DNA of 25,424 nucleotides from contig DJWE01000034.1 in NCBI GenBank assembly GCA_002441465.1, positions 1-25,424 of the forward strand, given 5' to 3'. Made by a program: the position numbers and the translations under genes. Shown here in pieces: positions 14,942 through 23,400 of the stretch; the stretch's first letter is position 1; each line of letters begins with the position of its first letter. Under the pieces are notes generated by a model. It did no database searches. It was not told the DNA's origin and was given only the letters and a program-made list of their open reading frames with translations. The DNA comes from Propionibacteriaceae bacterium UBA6238. GTDB taxonomy: Bacteria; Actinomycetota; Actinomycetes; Propionibacteriales; Propionibacteriaceae.

Positions 14942-15913
14942 ATGACGACGGCCTTCGTGACGGGCATCACCGGTCAGGACGGCACGATCCTGGCCACCCG
15001 GCTGGCGGCTGAGGGGTGCGCGGTGCACGGGCTCGTCCGCACGCTCGACGAGGCCACCGGTCATCGCGGACGCGTTCCGGCCGGCGTCACCTATCACGTC
15101 GGGGAGCTGACCGACCATGCCCGGGTGGCCGCCCTCGTCCGCGACGTCGCCCCGGACGAGGTCTACAACCTGGCCGGGATCAGCTCGGTGGCGTTCTCCT
15201 GGGAGTATCCGGTCCTCACCGGTCAGGTCAGTGGTCTGGGTGCGGTCGGTGTGTTCGACGCCGCGTGGCACCTGCAGGAGAAGTCGGGGCGCTCCGTGCG
15301 GGTCGTCCAGGCCTCTAGCGCGGAGATCTTCGGCCGTCCGGACCGGGTCCCGCAGGACGAGTCGACCGCCATCGGTCCGATCTCGCCCTACGGTGCCGCG
15401 AAGGCGTACGCCCACCAGATGGCGGCGATCTACCGCACGCGCGGCCTGCACGTGGCCAGCTGCATCCTGTACAACCACGAGTCGCCGTGGCGCCCGACGA
15501 CCTTCGTCACGCGCAAGATCACCCAGGCCGCGGCGCGCATCGCCCGCGAGGGCGCAGGCGTCCTCACCCTCGGGGACACCACCGTGCGACGCGACTGGGG
15601 CTGGGCCTCCGACTACGTCGACGCGATGGTGCGCGCGGTACGCCACACCACGCCCGACGACTTCGTCATCGCCACCGGTCACACCCACACGGTCGCCGAG
15701 TTCGTCGAAGCCGCGATGAGGCACGCCGGGGTCGACGACTGGGAACGGCACGTCGCGACCGATCCCGCGTTCGTGCGGCCCGCCGACGTGAGCGAGATGG
15801 TGGGCGACGCGACCAAGGCACGCGCCGTCCTCGGGTGGCAGCCCACGGTCACCTTCGAGGAGATCGTGGCGCGGATGGTCGACCACGATCTCGGCCTCGT
15901 GCGCCCTGACTGA
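14942..15913 (+). CDS. GDP-mannose 4,6-dehydratase-like SDR (second copy)
   Basis: A 323-residue paralogue of the preceding protein, with the same landmarks: TGITGQDGTILATRL, GELTDHARV, ASSAEIFG, SPYGAAKAY (Tyr150, Lys154), YNHESPWRPTTFVTRKITQA, GDTTVRRDWGWASDYVDAM and a C-terminal LGWQPTVTFEEIV. The GMD-type NHESP..FVTRKI loop favours a second dehydratase, but the pair might split dehydration and a later 4-keto-reduction or epimerisation between them; by family, 4-reductases (RMD) usually lack that loop. ATG 14942 follows the first stop by three bases, indicating coupling. The products probably feed the surface polysaccharide controlled by the nearby kinase and phosphatase. Confidence 0.85.
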   Translation: MTTAFVTGITGQDGTILATRLAAEGCAVHGLVRTLDEATGHRGRVPAGVTYHVGELTDHARVAALVRDVAPDEVYNLAGISSVAFSWEYPVLTGQVSGLGAVGVFDAAWHLQEKSGRSVRVVQASSAEIFGRPDRVPQDESTAIGPISPYGAAKAYAHQMAAIYRTRGLHVASCILYNHESPWRPTTFVTRKITQAAARIAREGAGVLTLGDTTVRRDWGWASDYVDAMVRAVRHTTPDDFVIATGHTHTVAEFVEAAMRHAGVDDWERHVATDPAFVRPADVSEMVGDATKARAVLGWQPTVTFEEIVARMVDHDLGLVRPD

Positions 15914-15922
15914 GGGTTACGC

Positions 15923-15963
15923 CGACGGGAGCACGAACCTCGCGCTGTTGCGTGTGCCCGTCG
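15923..15963. terminator. Hairpin between convergent genes
   Basis: CGACGGG (15923-15929) pairs with CCCGTCG (15957-15963), and GCAC/GTGT-type pairing continues inward. It lies just past the second dehydratase stop and at the end of the convergent PadR gene, so it probably terminates both. Confidence 0.5.
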
Positions 15964-15964
15964 T

Positions 15965-16633
15965 TCACACCGCGGGTGGGGCAGTCCGTTCCGTCGGCTC
16001 GGGCTGGTCGTCCTCGTCATCGGCGAGGATCAGGTACAGCGAGCGGCGCGCGTCGCGGAGCACCGTGCGAGCGGCCTCCTGCTGTGCCGCGGTGCCGGAG
16101 CGGACGATCTGCCGCGCGGCGCTGGCGAGGTCCTCGACGGGTCCACGCAGGTCGACCTGGGGGCCGAGGTTCTCCTTGAGGGAGGCGAACGGGTCTCCGA
16201 GCTCGGCGGCGTTGTCGGTCACGTAGGCGCGCCCGGCGTCGGTGAGGGTCGCGAGCTTGCGACCCTGGCCGCGGGTGACCTCGACGAGTCCCTCGTCCTC
16301 GAGCTGGGCGAGCACCGGGTAGATGGTGCCGGGGCTCGGACGCCAGGCGCCCTCGCTCCGCTCGGCGATGAGCTGCATGAGCTGGTAGCCGTGCATCGGC
16401 TCCTCCGCGAGGAGCTGCAGGACGGCGGTGCGCACGTCGCCGCGCGGGGCACGCATGCCGCGCCTGCGTCCGCGTCCTTCGCCGTCGGGTCCGGGTCCAC
16501 CGTGGCGGCGCGGGCCCGGACCGAAACCCGGTCCGAAGCCGGGCCCGAAGCCGGGCCCCCGACCGAACGGCTCGTGGTGGTTCCTCGGCCGGTGGCCGTC
16601 GTGCAACTGGTCTGTGATTCGTGCGTCTCTCAT
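15965..16633 (-). CDS. PadR-family regulator with Gly/Phe-rich N-terminus
   Basis: A 222-residue regulator. The winged-helix part begins near residue 60 (GDVRTAVLQLLAEEPMHGYQ, the PadR signature), then RPSPGTIYPVLAQLEDEGLV and the wing GRKLATLTDAGRAYV, followed by a helical dimerisation region. The first 60 residues are unusual: a His/Arg-rich start and a low-complexity stretch of GFGP units (FGRGPGFGPGFGPGFGPG). ATG 16633 follows AAAGGAGCGTC, a strong ribosome-binding site. A large palindrome immediately upstream is the likely autoregulatory operator. Similar Gly/Pro/Phe-rich N-termini occur on some actinobacterial PadR proteins; their role is unknown. Confidence 0.88.
   Translation of the reverse strand: MRDARITDQLHDGHRPRNHHEPFGRGPGFGPGFGPGFGPGPRRHGGPGPDGEGRGRRRGMRAPRGDVRTAVLQLLAEEPMHGYQLMQLIAERSEGAWRPSPGTIYPVLAQLEDEGLVEVTRGQGRKLATLTDAGRAYVTDNAAELGDPFASLKENLGPQVDLRGPVEDLASAARQIVRSGTAAQQEAARTVLRDARRSLYLILADDEDDQPEPTERTAPPAV
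16521..16556 (-). repeat. 12-bp tandem repeats coding for GFGP units
   Basis: CCGAAACCCGGT, CCGAAGCCGGGC and CCGAAGCCGGGC (plus-strand reading) stand in tandem inside the PadR gene. Being multiples of three, changes in unit number would lengthen or shorten the GFGP tract without breaking the frame. Confidence 0.6.
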
Positions 16634-16645
16634 GACGCTCCTTTC

Positions 16646-16681
16646 ATCGATACGGTAACGATATATCGCTACCGTATCGAT
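16646..16681. promoter_or_regulatory. PadR operator palindrome
   Basis: ATCGATACGGTA (16646-16657) and TACCGTATCGAT (16670-16681) are perfect 12-bp inverse copies separated by 12 bases that themselves hold the palindrome CGATATATCG (16659-16668). It begins 12 bases upstream of the PadR start codon and lies downstream of the CAP gene, so it most likely controls the PadR gene. The symmetry fits two dimers or one dimer with an extended site. Confidence 0.75.
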
Positions 16682-16718
16682 GACAAGACTTCGTCGGGAG
16701 GCGCGACGCCAGCCGCGG

Positions 16719-17312
16719 TCAGGGCCCGAGGAACACCTGCGAGCAGAGCATGCGGCCAGCGTCGAGCACGCACGCGATGCCGACGCGGGTCAGGGTCGGG
16801 TCAAGCAGGTTGTCGCGGTGACCGGGCGACGCGAGCCAGGCGTCCACGACCGCCTGCGGATCGGCGGCCGCGCGGCTGAGGTTCTCGGCCGCAGGGCCCG
16901 ACGGGTCGCACGCCTCCATGACCGGCACCAGGCTCGCGTGCACCAGGGGACGGTCACCGGTCAGCGCCTGCGCACGCTCGGCCGCGGCGGTACGGGCGCA
17001 GTCGGACTCGGTGAGCTGAGCGAAGCCGGCCGCCGCACGGGCCGCGTTCGTCTCCACCACCAGGGCGTGGGCGTACGCGACCGGGTCCACCCCGACGGGC
17101 GACCAGGTCTGGGTCGCCGACGCCGACGCGGTCGGCAGGGTCGCCGGGGCAACCGCGGGGTGCCGTGCGACAAGGACGGCTGTCACGACGAGCACGATCC
17201 CGACCACCACCATCGCCCAACCCCCGAGGGGCACACGGCTGGGGGTGCGGGGCGGCGGCGGGGCGGCGGGCGCAGGTGGCCGGTCCGGCAACGGCGTGCT
17301 CGACGTCGTCAC
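16719..17312 (-). CDS. Membrane-anchored CAP/SCP-domain protein
   Basis: A 197-residue protein with a Pro-rich cytoplasmic start (PPAPAAPPPPRTP), one membrane helix (GWAMVVVGIVLVVTAVLVA, about residues 31-50) and an extracellular CAP domain: ALVVETNAARAAAGFAQL, ALTGDRPLVHASL, GPAAENLSR and VVDAWLASPGHRDNLLDP followed by VGIAC. The His of VHAS and of SPGHRDN and the Glu of AEN are the conserved cavity residues. Two further cysteines (ACDP, LCSQ) may form disulfides. The function of bacterial CAP proteins is mostly unknown; cell-wall or extracellular roles are usual. The GTG start at 17312 has no ribosome-binding site of its own and overlaps the stop of a short leader ORF (GTGA), so translation may be coupled. 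Confidence 0.82.
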   Translation of the reverse strand: MTTSSTPLPDRPPAPAAPPPPRTPSRVPLGGWAMVVVGIVLVVTAVLVARHPAVAPATLPTASASATQTWSPVGVDPVAYAHALVVETNAARAAAGFAQLTESDCARTAAAERAQALTGDRPLVHASLVPVMEACDPSGPAAENLSRAAADPQAVVDAWLASPGHRDNLLDPTLTRVGIACVLDAGRMLCSQVFLGP

Positions 17313-17383
17313 CGGCGACGAGTCGGACGGCGAGTCGTGAGCGCCGTTCCAGGGTGTCCGCGATCGATGGCCGAGATGCGCAC
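17309..17383 (-). CDS. Possible 24-codon leader peptide before the CAP gene
   Basis: GTG 17383 is preceded by AAGGAGTCCT, the best ribosome-binding site in this stretch, and opens a 24-codon frame (MRISAIDRGHP, Arg/Thr-rich end TTRRPTRRR). Its TGA overlaps the GTG start of the CAP gene. Thus the ribosome-binding site of the leader would also serve the CAP gene by translational coupling. The peptide has no recognisable function. Confidence 0.4.
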   Translation of the reverse strand: MRISAIDRGHPGTALTTRRPTRRR

Positions 17384-17513
17384 AGGACTCCTTCGACGAC
17401 GCTAGTGTCCGGCCCCAATGTACCGAGCGAGGCCTGGACCGGAAGCTGCTCCTCGCACATCGACCCATGCAGCGTGCCGTGTGCCGGCCTCACCAGTCGA
17501 GCTGCGGCACGGC

Positions 17514-18098
17514 TCAGCCGCGCACGAGTCGCGCGATCGCGCGTACCGCTGGGTGGAGCTCTCCGAAGGAGCGTTCATAGAGCGCCGCGTCGCCGCCATA
17601 CGGGTCGACGACATCGTCCTCCCCCGGTTCACTTGGCCGCCGACCGCGCTGCGCGGCCGCGAGGGGCAGGAGCGCGGCAAGCCGAGTCGCGTGCGAACCT
17701 GACGGGATCGCCGCAGGGTCGACGGCACTCGCGAGTCGGGCGAGCTCGCGCAACGTGAACGCATGGCGGACTGCGCCGGGGTGAAGGGACACGATCTGCG
17801 ACCGGTGCCCCTTGGTCAGGGCGAGCACCAGATCGGCGTCACGGATCATCTGCTCGGTGAGCTGACGCGCCACGAATCCGTCTGGATCGGCGCCCGCCTT
17901 TGCCACCAAGGACGCCATCAGGGCCGGGATGGGCGCGCCGACGACGGCGTTCACACCGGCGCTGGTCACGCGGATGTCGCTCGTCGATCCGAGGTCCGCG
18001 CGGAGGAGTCGCTCCACGGCAGGCGATCGGCAGATGTTTCCTGTGCAGACAACCAAGACGGCGAACGGTCTTCCTGCAGACGTTGGCGGTTCGGCCAT
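17514..18098 (-). CDS. Low-molecular-weight protein tyrosine phosphatase
   Basis: A 194-residue cytoplasmic phosphatase. The P-loop VVCTGNICRSPAVE (nucleophile Cys18, Arg24) lies near the N-terminus as in all LMW-PTPs, SAGVNA follows, and the general acid is in DVVDPYGGD (Asp165), equivalent to the family DP motif. It is about 40 residues longer than the minimal 150-160-residue enzymes because of an insertion before the DP loop. I chose ATG 18098 because GGGGAG lies at good distance; an in-frame TTG at 18122 is weaker. It follows the tyrosine autokinase gene by 28 bases on the same strand, forming the classical kinase/phosphatase (Wzc/Wzb-like) operon, so it should dephosphorylate that kinase and tune polysaccharide chain synthesis. 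Confidence 0.92.
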   Translation of the reverse strand: MAEPPTSAGRPFAVLVVCTGNICRSPAVERLLRADLGSTSDIRVTSAGVNAVVGAPIPALMASLVAKAGADPDGFVARQLTEQMIRDADLVLALTKGHRSQIVSLHPGAVRHAFTLRELARLASAVDPAAIPSGSHATRLAALLPLAAAQRGRRPSEPGEDDVVDPYGGDAALYERSFGELHPAVRAIARLVRG

Positions 18099-18126
18099 CA
18101 CGTCACGCTCCCCTATGGACAACTCG

Positions 18127-19749
18127 TCACGCCTGACGCGACGGCCACTCTTCCTTGGTGCCGCCGTTCATGCGCTCTCCAGGCCAGACCGATGTGCGTT
18201 GCGGTTCGATTGGCGGGAAGAGGTCACTCATCGGGTCGTCGACCTCGCTGCGGGGCGCGGGTCTTGCCGAGCTCACCTCGTGGGTCTGGTCGGGGCGGGT
18301 GACCGCCCGCCGCGAGCCCGTATGCGCCGGGGGCCGCGGCTCCCGACCGACTGCTGGTGTCGAACGCGCCTTCTTCTTCCGCTTCTTACCGGTGGACGCC
18401 GCGTCCGAGGAGTAGTCGTAGTACATGTACGAGTCCGACGACGCCTTCGCAACGCGGTTGAGTACCAGGCCGAGGACGCGCGCCCCGACGGTCTCGAGCG
18501 AACCCATCGCATCTGCGAGCTGGTGGCGCTGCAGCTTGTCCGCGCCGACCACCAGGAGCGCGCCGCCGGTGAGCTTGGAGAGAATCGCCGCGTCGGTGAC
18601 GGGCAGCAGCGGTGGGGTGTCGATCAGCACGATGTCGTAGAGCTGGGTCAACTTCTCGAGCAGGTTGACCATCGAGCGCGATCCGAGCAGCTCGCTCGGG
18701 TTGGGAGGAACCTGACCGGACGGCAGCACGTGGAGCTGACCGTTGCCCCACGGCTGGACGACGTCAAGCACAGCAGCGCGGCCGATCAGTACCGTCGTGA
18801 GTCCCACCTCACCCTCGAGCCCCATGTACTCCGCGACTGACGGGCGGCGGAGGTCGGCGTCGACGAGCACGACGCGGGCTCCGGCGTCGGCGAGAGTGAT
18901 CGCGAGGTTGATCGACGTGGTCGACTTACCCTCACCCGGGAGCGAGGACGTGACGACGATCGTCTTGGGGTGGTCAGCGATGTCGATGAACTGCAGATTG
19001 GTCCGCAGACGCCGGAACGACTCCGCGCGGTGACTCTGCGGGCTGGTCTGCACGATCAGCGGATGGTCGGGAGCATCGGGGTCGTAGTGCACGGTGCCGA
19101 TGATCGAGGTCTCGGTCACCTTGTGGACGTCGGCCTCGTTGCGAACCTTCGTGTCAAGAATCTCGCGAAGGACGGCGATGCCGAAGCCGAGCAGCAGGCC
19201 GAGAACCAGGCCCAGGGCTGCGTTCCGCACCTTTTTCGGAGATGCCGCAACGAGCGGTACGGAAGCCGTGCGCACCGTACTGACCTTGACCGGGGAGGCC
19301 GCTCCGCTCGAAGGCTTCTCGAGCTCGGCCACCTGCGTCCCCAAGCTCTCGGCGATAGCGTTCGCGATGTCGCTCGCCGACTTGGGGACCGTGCTGGTCA
19401 CCGTGATGTTGATGAGCACCGTATTGAGCGGCGAGTCCGCAGTGACGGACTTGGCCAGCACCTCTGGCGTCACTCCAAGGCCGAGCTTTTCAATGACTGG
19501 GGCGAGCACCCTGGGGCTCGTGACCAGGTCGGTGTAGGACTTCACCTGGTTCTGGCTGTAGGCGCTGCCCTGGAGCAGGTCAGACGCCGTACCGGCGGAG
19601 CTCACCGAGACGAAGACCTGCGAGGAGGCCTGGTACGTCGGTTGGCTGATCAACGACAGCGCGATCGCACCGGCCAGGGCAAGCACCGTGACGAGCACGA
19701 TCGACACCCAGCGCTTACGCACGATCGTGAGGTAGTCAGTCAGTTCCAC
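18127..19749 (-). CDS. Wzz-type chain-length regulator fused to tyrosine autokinase
   Basis: A 540-residue BY-kinase of the fused type. The N-terminal Wzz part has membrane segment VSIVLVTVLALAGAIALSLI (about 15-34), an extracytoplasmic region and a second helix AALGLVLGLLLGFGIAVL (about 176-195). The cytoplasmic kinase holds Walker A SSLPGEGKSTTS (Lys275), Walker A' VVLVDADLRRP and Walker B DIVLIDTPPLLP. A tyrosine cluster YMYYDY (Tyr441-446) is the likely autophosphorylation site, and after it comes a basic run KKRKKK and about 80 disordered residues, an unusually long tail. It controls export and length of a surface polysaccharide. GTG 19749 follows AGGAG. An inverted repeat lies upstream at 19818. 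It is co-transcribed with the phosphatase gene. Confidence 0.93.
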   Translation of the reverse strand: MELTDYLTIVRKRWVSIVLVTVLALAGAIALSLISQPTYQASSQVFVSVSSAGTASDLLQGSAYSQNQVKSYTDLVTSPRVLAPVIEKLGLGVTPEVLAKSVTADSPLNTVLINITVTSTVPKSASDIANAIAESLGTQVAELEKPSSGAASPVKVSTVRTASVPLVAASPKKVRNAALGLVLGLLLGFGIAVLREILDTKVRNEADVHKVTETSIIGTVHYDPDAPDHPLIVQTSPQSHRAESFRRLRTNLQFIDIADHPKTIVVTSSLPGEGKSTTSINLAITLADAGARVVLVDADLRRPSVAEYMGLEGEVGLTTVLIGRAAVLDVVQPWGNGQLHVLPSGQVPPNPSELLGSRSMVNLLEKLTQLYDIVLIDTPPLLPVTDAAILSKLTGGALLVVGADKLQRHQLADAMGSLETVGARVLGLVLNRVAKASSDSYMYYDYSSDAASTGKKRKKKARSTPAVGREPRPPAHTGSRRAVTRPDQTHEVSSARPAPRSEVDDPMSDLFPPIEPQRTSVWPGERMNGGTKEEWPSRQA

Positions 19750-20455
19750 CCGTACCTACTCCTGCGTTCGACGGCGACGCGACCTCGATCAGGCGTCAGC
19801 CAATGCTCTCACGTCTCTCGATCAGCGGTGATCGACTAATCGGGTGCGCGCCACAAGAACCGGCGCACCGATTGCCCCGATTTGCGTTCTCGCCCGACGC
19901 ATCAGGAGGCTCCGGGTAACCAGGAATTCTCCCGCGCAGTCCACCTCCCCCTCCTTGAGTCTCTACTCGATTCCTTGCCGGTCGCGCCTGCACTACTCGC
20001 GGCACGAGCGAGAGCGAGCCGAACCAACTTCCGGGCGGACCGGACGACGCCTCGACGCGCCTCCGCCTCCGCGGTTGGGCACCACGCGACGTCATGGCGA
20101 CTCCGTGGGATCCGTCAAGAGCTTGACCCCGGCCCGCCACGGGCCTCACCGGTGCCCAACCGCACTCGTGCAGCGGCTCGACTCCGGGCCGGTGGAGTGA
20201 CGGCCTCGCGGGGGCTGCCGCGGCAGGCGCATCGAACAGCACATCCCGTCTCCAAAAACACGGTGTCCGCCGGGTAAAAGATTCGTCACCCGTTCGGGGG
20301 TGGCATATGTACGGTTTGTACCGCTCTAATAGCTTCCACAGCGAGCCCACAGCGAACGCACCAGCACCAGTCTCCACGGGCTTCGCCCAGCGAGGTTGTG
20401 CACGTCTCGACCGCTCACTCGCCAGTAGCGCATCGCACGCTCTCAAGGGGAACCC
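19750..20455. other. 0.7-kb divergent intergenic region
   Basis: No convincing gene lies here; open frames on both strands are Arg-rich and lack family resemblance or ribosome-binding sites. It must hold the promoters of the kinase operon (minus) and of the giant oxidase gene (plus). Visible elements: the inverted repeat at 19818; TCAAG-AG-CTTGA at about 20115-20126; the hairpin GGCCCG-CCA-CGGGCC (20131-20145); and CGGT-TTGT-ACCG followed by TAATAG, a -10-like site about 130 bases before the oxidase start, which would give a leader of roughly 120 bases. I see no known riboswitch signature. Confidence 0.5.
19818..19835. promoter_or_regulatory. Inverted repeat upstream of the kinase operon
   Basis: TCGATCA-GCGG-TGATCGA is a perfect 7-4-7 inverted repeat about 70 bases upstream of the kinase start. 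Its position fits an operator for the kinase/phosphatase operon. No clear -35/-10 pair can be assigned next to it. Confidence 0.4.
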
Positions 20456-23400
20456 ATGAACCGCATCCGGACCCGATGGCTTCTGCCCCTGGTCGCAGCC
20501 CTGTCGATGGTGGCCGCCCAGTCCACCTTCGTGGCGACCGCGCCGGCCCAGGCGGCTCCGATGCCGGGGGTGAGCTTCAGCCCGACGGACGAGACCAAGG
20601 TGCCCCACTACTTCGGGCCCTACCCGAACTGGGCGAACAGCCCGCAGACCCTGGCGGACGCGATCGTCACGCTCGAGAAGGTGGCACCCGCACCGGTCTC
20701 GGTCGGCAATGCGCTGACCGAGCGCGCGTTCGCCACCGACGAGGCCGTGGCGCCCGGCGCCCTTGCCCCGACCCTCGTCGTGCTCCCGGGTGCCAAGCTG
20801 CCTGCCGGCACCCTGTCGGACTTCCAGATCTTCAACCAGACGACGCTCGGGGGAAGCCTGAACCCGTCCGCCGGCAACCTCGTGCACGCCTACGTCCTCC
20901 GCCCTGACGCCTCCGTCGCCCACAAGTACACGGTCGTGTACGACAGCGGTGAGCTGACGGTCCCCGTCCCCACGAACTCCGCAGGTGAGGTGACGACCTT
21001 CGATGTCGGCACACCGGTGGCCGTCCAGCAGGGTGACGTCATCGGCTTCTACGGACAAGGCGTCCCGCGGGACGTCGGTGGCGTCGACGCCGACATCCTG
21101 AGCACCCCGGCCTCGGCGGACTCCACGATGGCGACGACTGTCGCCCCGGCCCAGGGCTACGTGTTGACCCTCGGCGCCTCGAACTACCCGCTCACCTCGC
21201 AGGACCGGACCTACTCGTTCGCCGCCACCGTCACGCCGACGGATCCCGGCGACGGCGCGACGGCGTTCGCCCATGTCGACCCCAAGACCGGCGGAGTCAG
21301 CGAGATCACCATCACCGATCCGGGCTCGGGCTATGCGACACCGCCAACCGTGTCGATCACGTCCCCCGGCATCACCCCGACGACTCCGGCAGCCGCTCAC
21401 TCAACGATCTCTCCTGGTGTCGTGACGAGCATCGCCGTCACTGAAGCAGGCTTCGGCTTCACCGCGCCCGCGGTTGCCCTCACCGGCGGGGGCACCCCGA
21501 GCACGCCGGCTGTGGCGCAGGCGAGCGGTGGGGTCGACAACCTGACCCTCGTGAACGGCGGCTCCGGCTACGCCGTTGCGCCGATCGTGCACTTCTCCCT
21601 GCCTGACGCCGACTACTGCGCCAACCCTGGCGAGACGTGTGAACAGCCGACGGCGAAGGCGACCATGAGCGGCGGCGCCGTCACCGGCATCGAGCTGCTG
21701 ACCCCTGGCTCGGGCTACGCCACGGCGCCCAGCATCGACATCTATGACGGCGGGACCGCCAACGCAGCAGGCGCCGCGACGGTCACGTCAACGATCAACA
21801 TCGGTCGGATCGCGATCAGCGACGGCGGTGCCGGTTATGACTCGGTGCCCACCGTGACGGTCAGCGACACCGTGATCCCGGCCGACAAGGGCGCCAGTGC
21901 CGTCGCCACGGTTGCCGTGATGGGCGCTGTCACCGCCATCACCGTCGACGCGGCCGGCTCCGGCTACCTCACGCCCGGCCTGAAGAAGTTCGTCGACACC
22001 CTGCCCGGTGACGGCGAGGCCGAGGCGAACAACATGGGCCAGTACATCCCGATCGCGGTGCCCGACACCACCACCTACCCCGGCACCGACTACTACGAGA
22101 TCGCCCTGGTCCAGTACCGCGAGAAGTTCGCCAGCAGCCTGCCGGACACCCTGCTACGCGGCTATGTGCAGCTGTCGACCGGCGTCATCCCGGGCAAGCA
22201 CGTACAGCTGAGCAACGCGAACCTCGACCCGACCAAACCCGCTACCTCGACCGGCTACTTCGGCGTCGACGACCCCCACTACCTCGGCCCGACCATCGTC
22301 GCGACGAAGGACCGGCCCGTCCGGGTCCTGTTCCGGAACCTGCTGCCGACCGGCAAGGACGGCGACCTCTTCCTCCCGGTGGACACGAGCTACATGGGCT
22401 CCGGCGAGGGCCCGAACATGATGACGCTCGACGCCAACGGCGTGCCGATGGACATGGTCAAGGACGAGGGCACCGTCACCGACGGTGTGCGCAACCCGGT
22501 CTGTGGCCAGGACCCCAAGCCGGCGGGCTGCTACACCGAGAACCGCGCCATCGTGCACCTGCACGGCGGCATCACGCCGTGGATCAGCGATGGCAACCCG
22601 CACCAGTGGACGACCCCCGCCGGTGAGAGCACCGACTACCCCACCGGTGTCAGCATGCAGAACGTCCCGGACATGCCCGACCCGGGTCCCGGTGCGCAGA
22701 CCTTCTTCTACACCAACCAGCAGAGCGCGCGGCTGCTCTTCTACCACGACCACGCCTGGGGCATCACCCGACTCAACGTGTATGCCGGTGCGGCTGCGCC
22801 GTACCTCATCACGGACCCGACCGAGCAGAAGCTCATCGGACCTGGCGGCGCCCTCGAAGGTGTCGACATGGGCAACTCCGGCGTGGGCCGCTCACTGACC
22901 ATCCAGGACAAGACCTTCGTCCCCGACACGGCGACGATGGCGAAGAACGACCCGACGTGGAACTACGACAAGTGGGGCGGCGAGGGCAACCTCTGGCAGC
23001 CGCACGTCTACATGCCTGCGCAGAACCCAGGTTCGGCCACCGGTGCCAACCCGTTCGGCCGGTGGATGTACGGCCCGTGGTTCTGGCCGCCGTCGACGAA
23101 CCAGAAGTACCCGCCGATCGCGAACCCGTACTACGACCCGAGCTGCGACCCTGACGTGCAGCCGTTCTGCGAGCCCGCCCAGATCCCGTCGACCCCGAAC
23201 GAGTCGATGGGCATGGAGGCCTTCCAGGACACGCCCATCGTCAACGGCACGGCCTACCCGACCACCACGGTGGATCCGAAGGCCTACCGGTTCCGCATCC
23301 TCAACGCAGCCGACGACCGGTTCTGGAACCTGTCGTGGTTCGTTGCCGACCCGACGACGGGGACCTTGACCGAGGTCGCTCTGAAGAAGTCCGAGGTCGC

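Noticed and set aside
13835..15886. 683-codon open frame antisense to the two dehydratase genes
   Set aside because: The plus strand carries clear SDR catalytic motifs in both genes; the antisense product is His/Arg/Asp-rich with no family resemblance.
20100..20300. Riboswitch or attenuator upstream of the oxidase
   Set aside because: Small hairpins are present, but no known riboswitch core is recognisable by eye and no terminator/antiterminator pair is seen.
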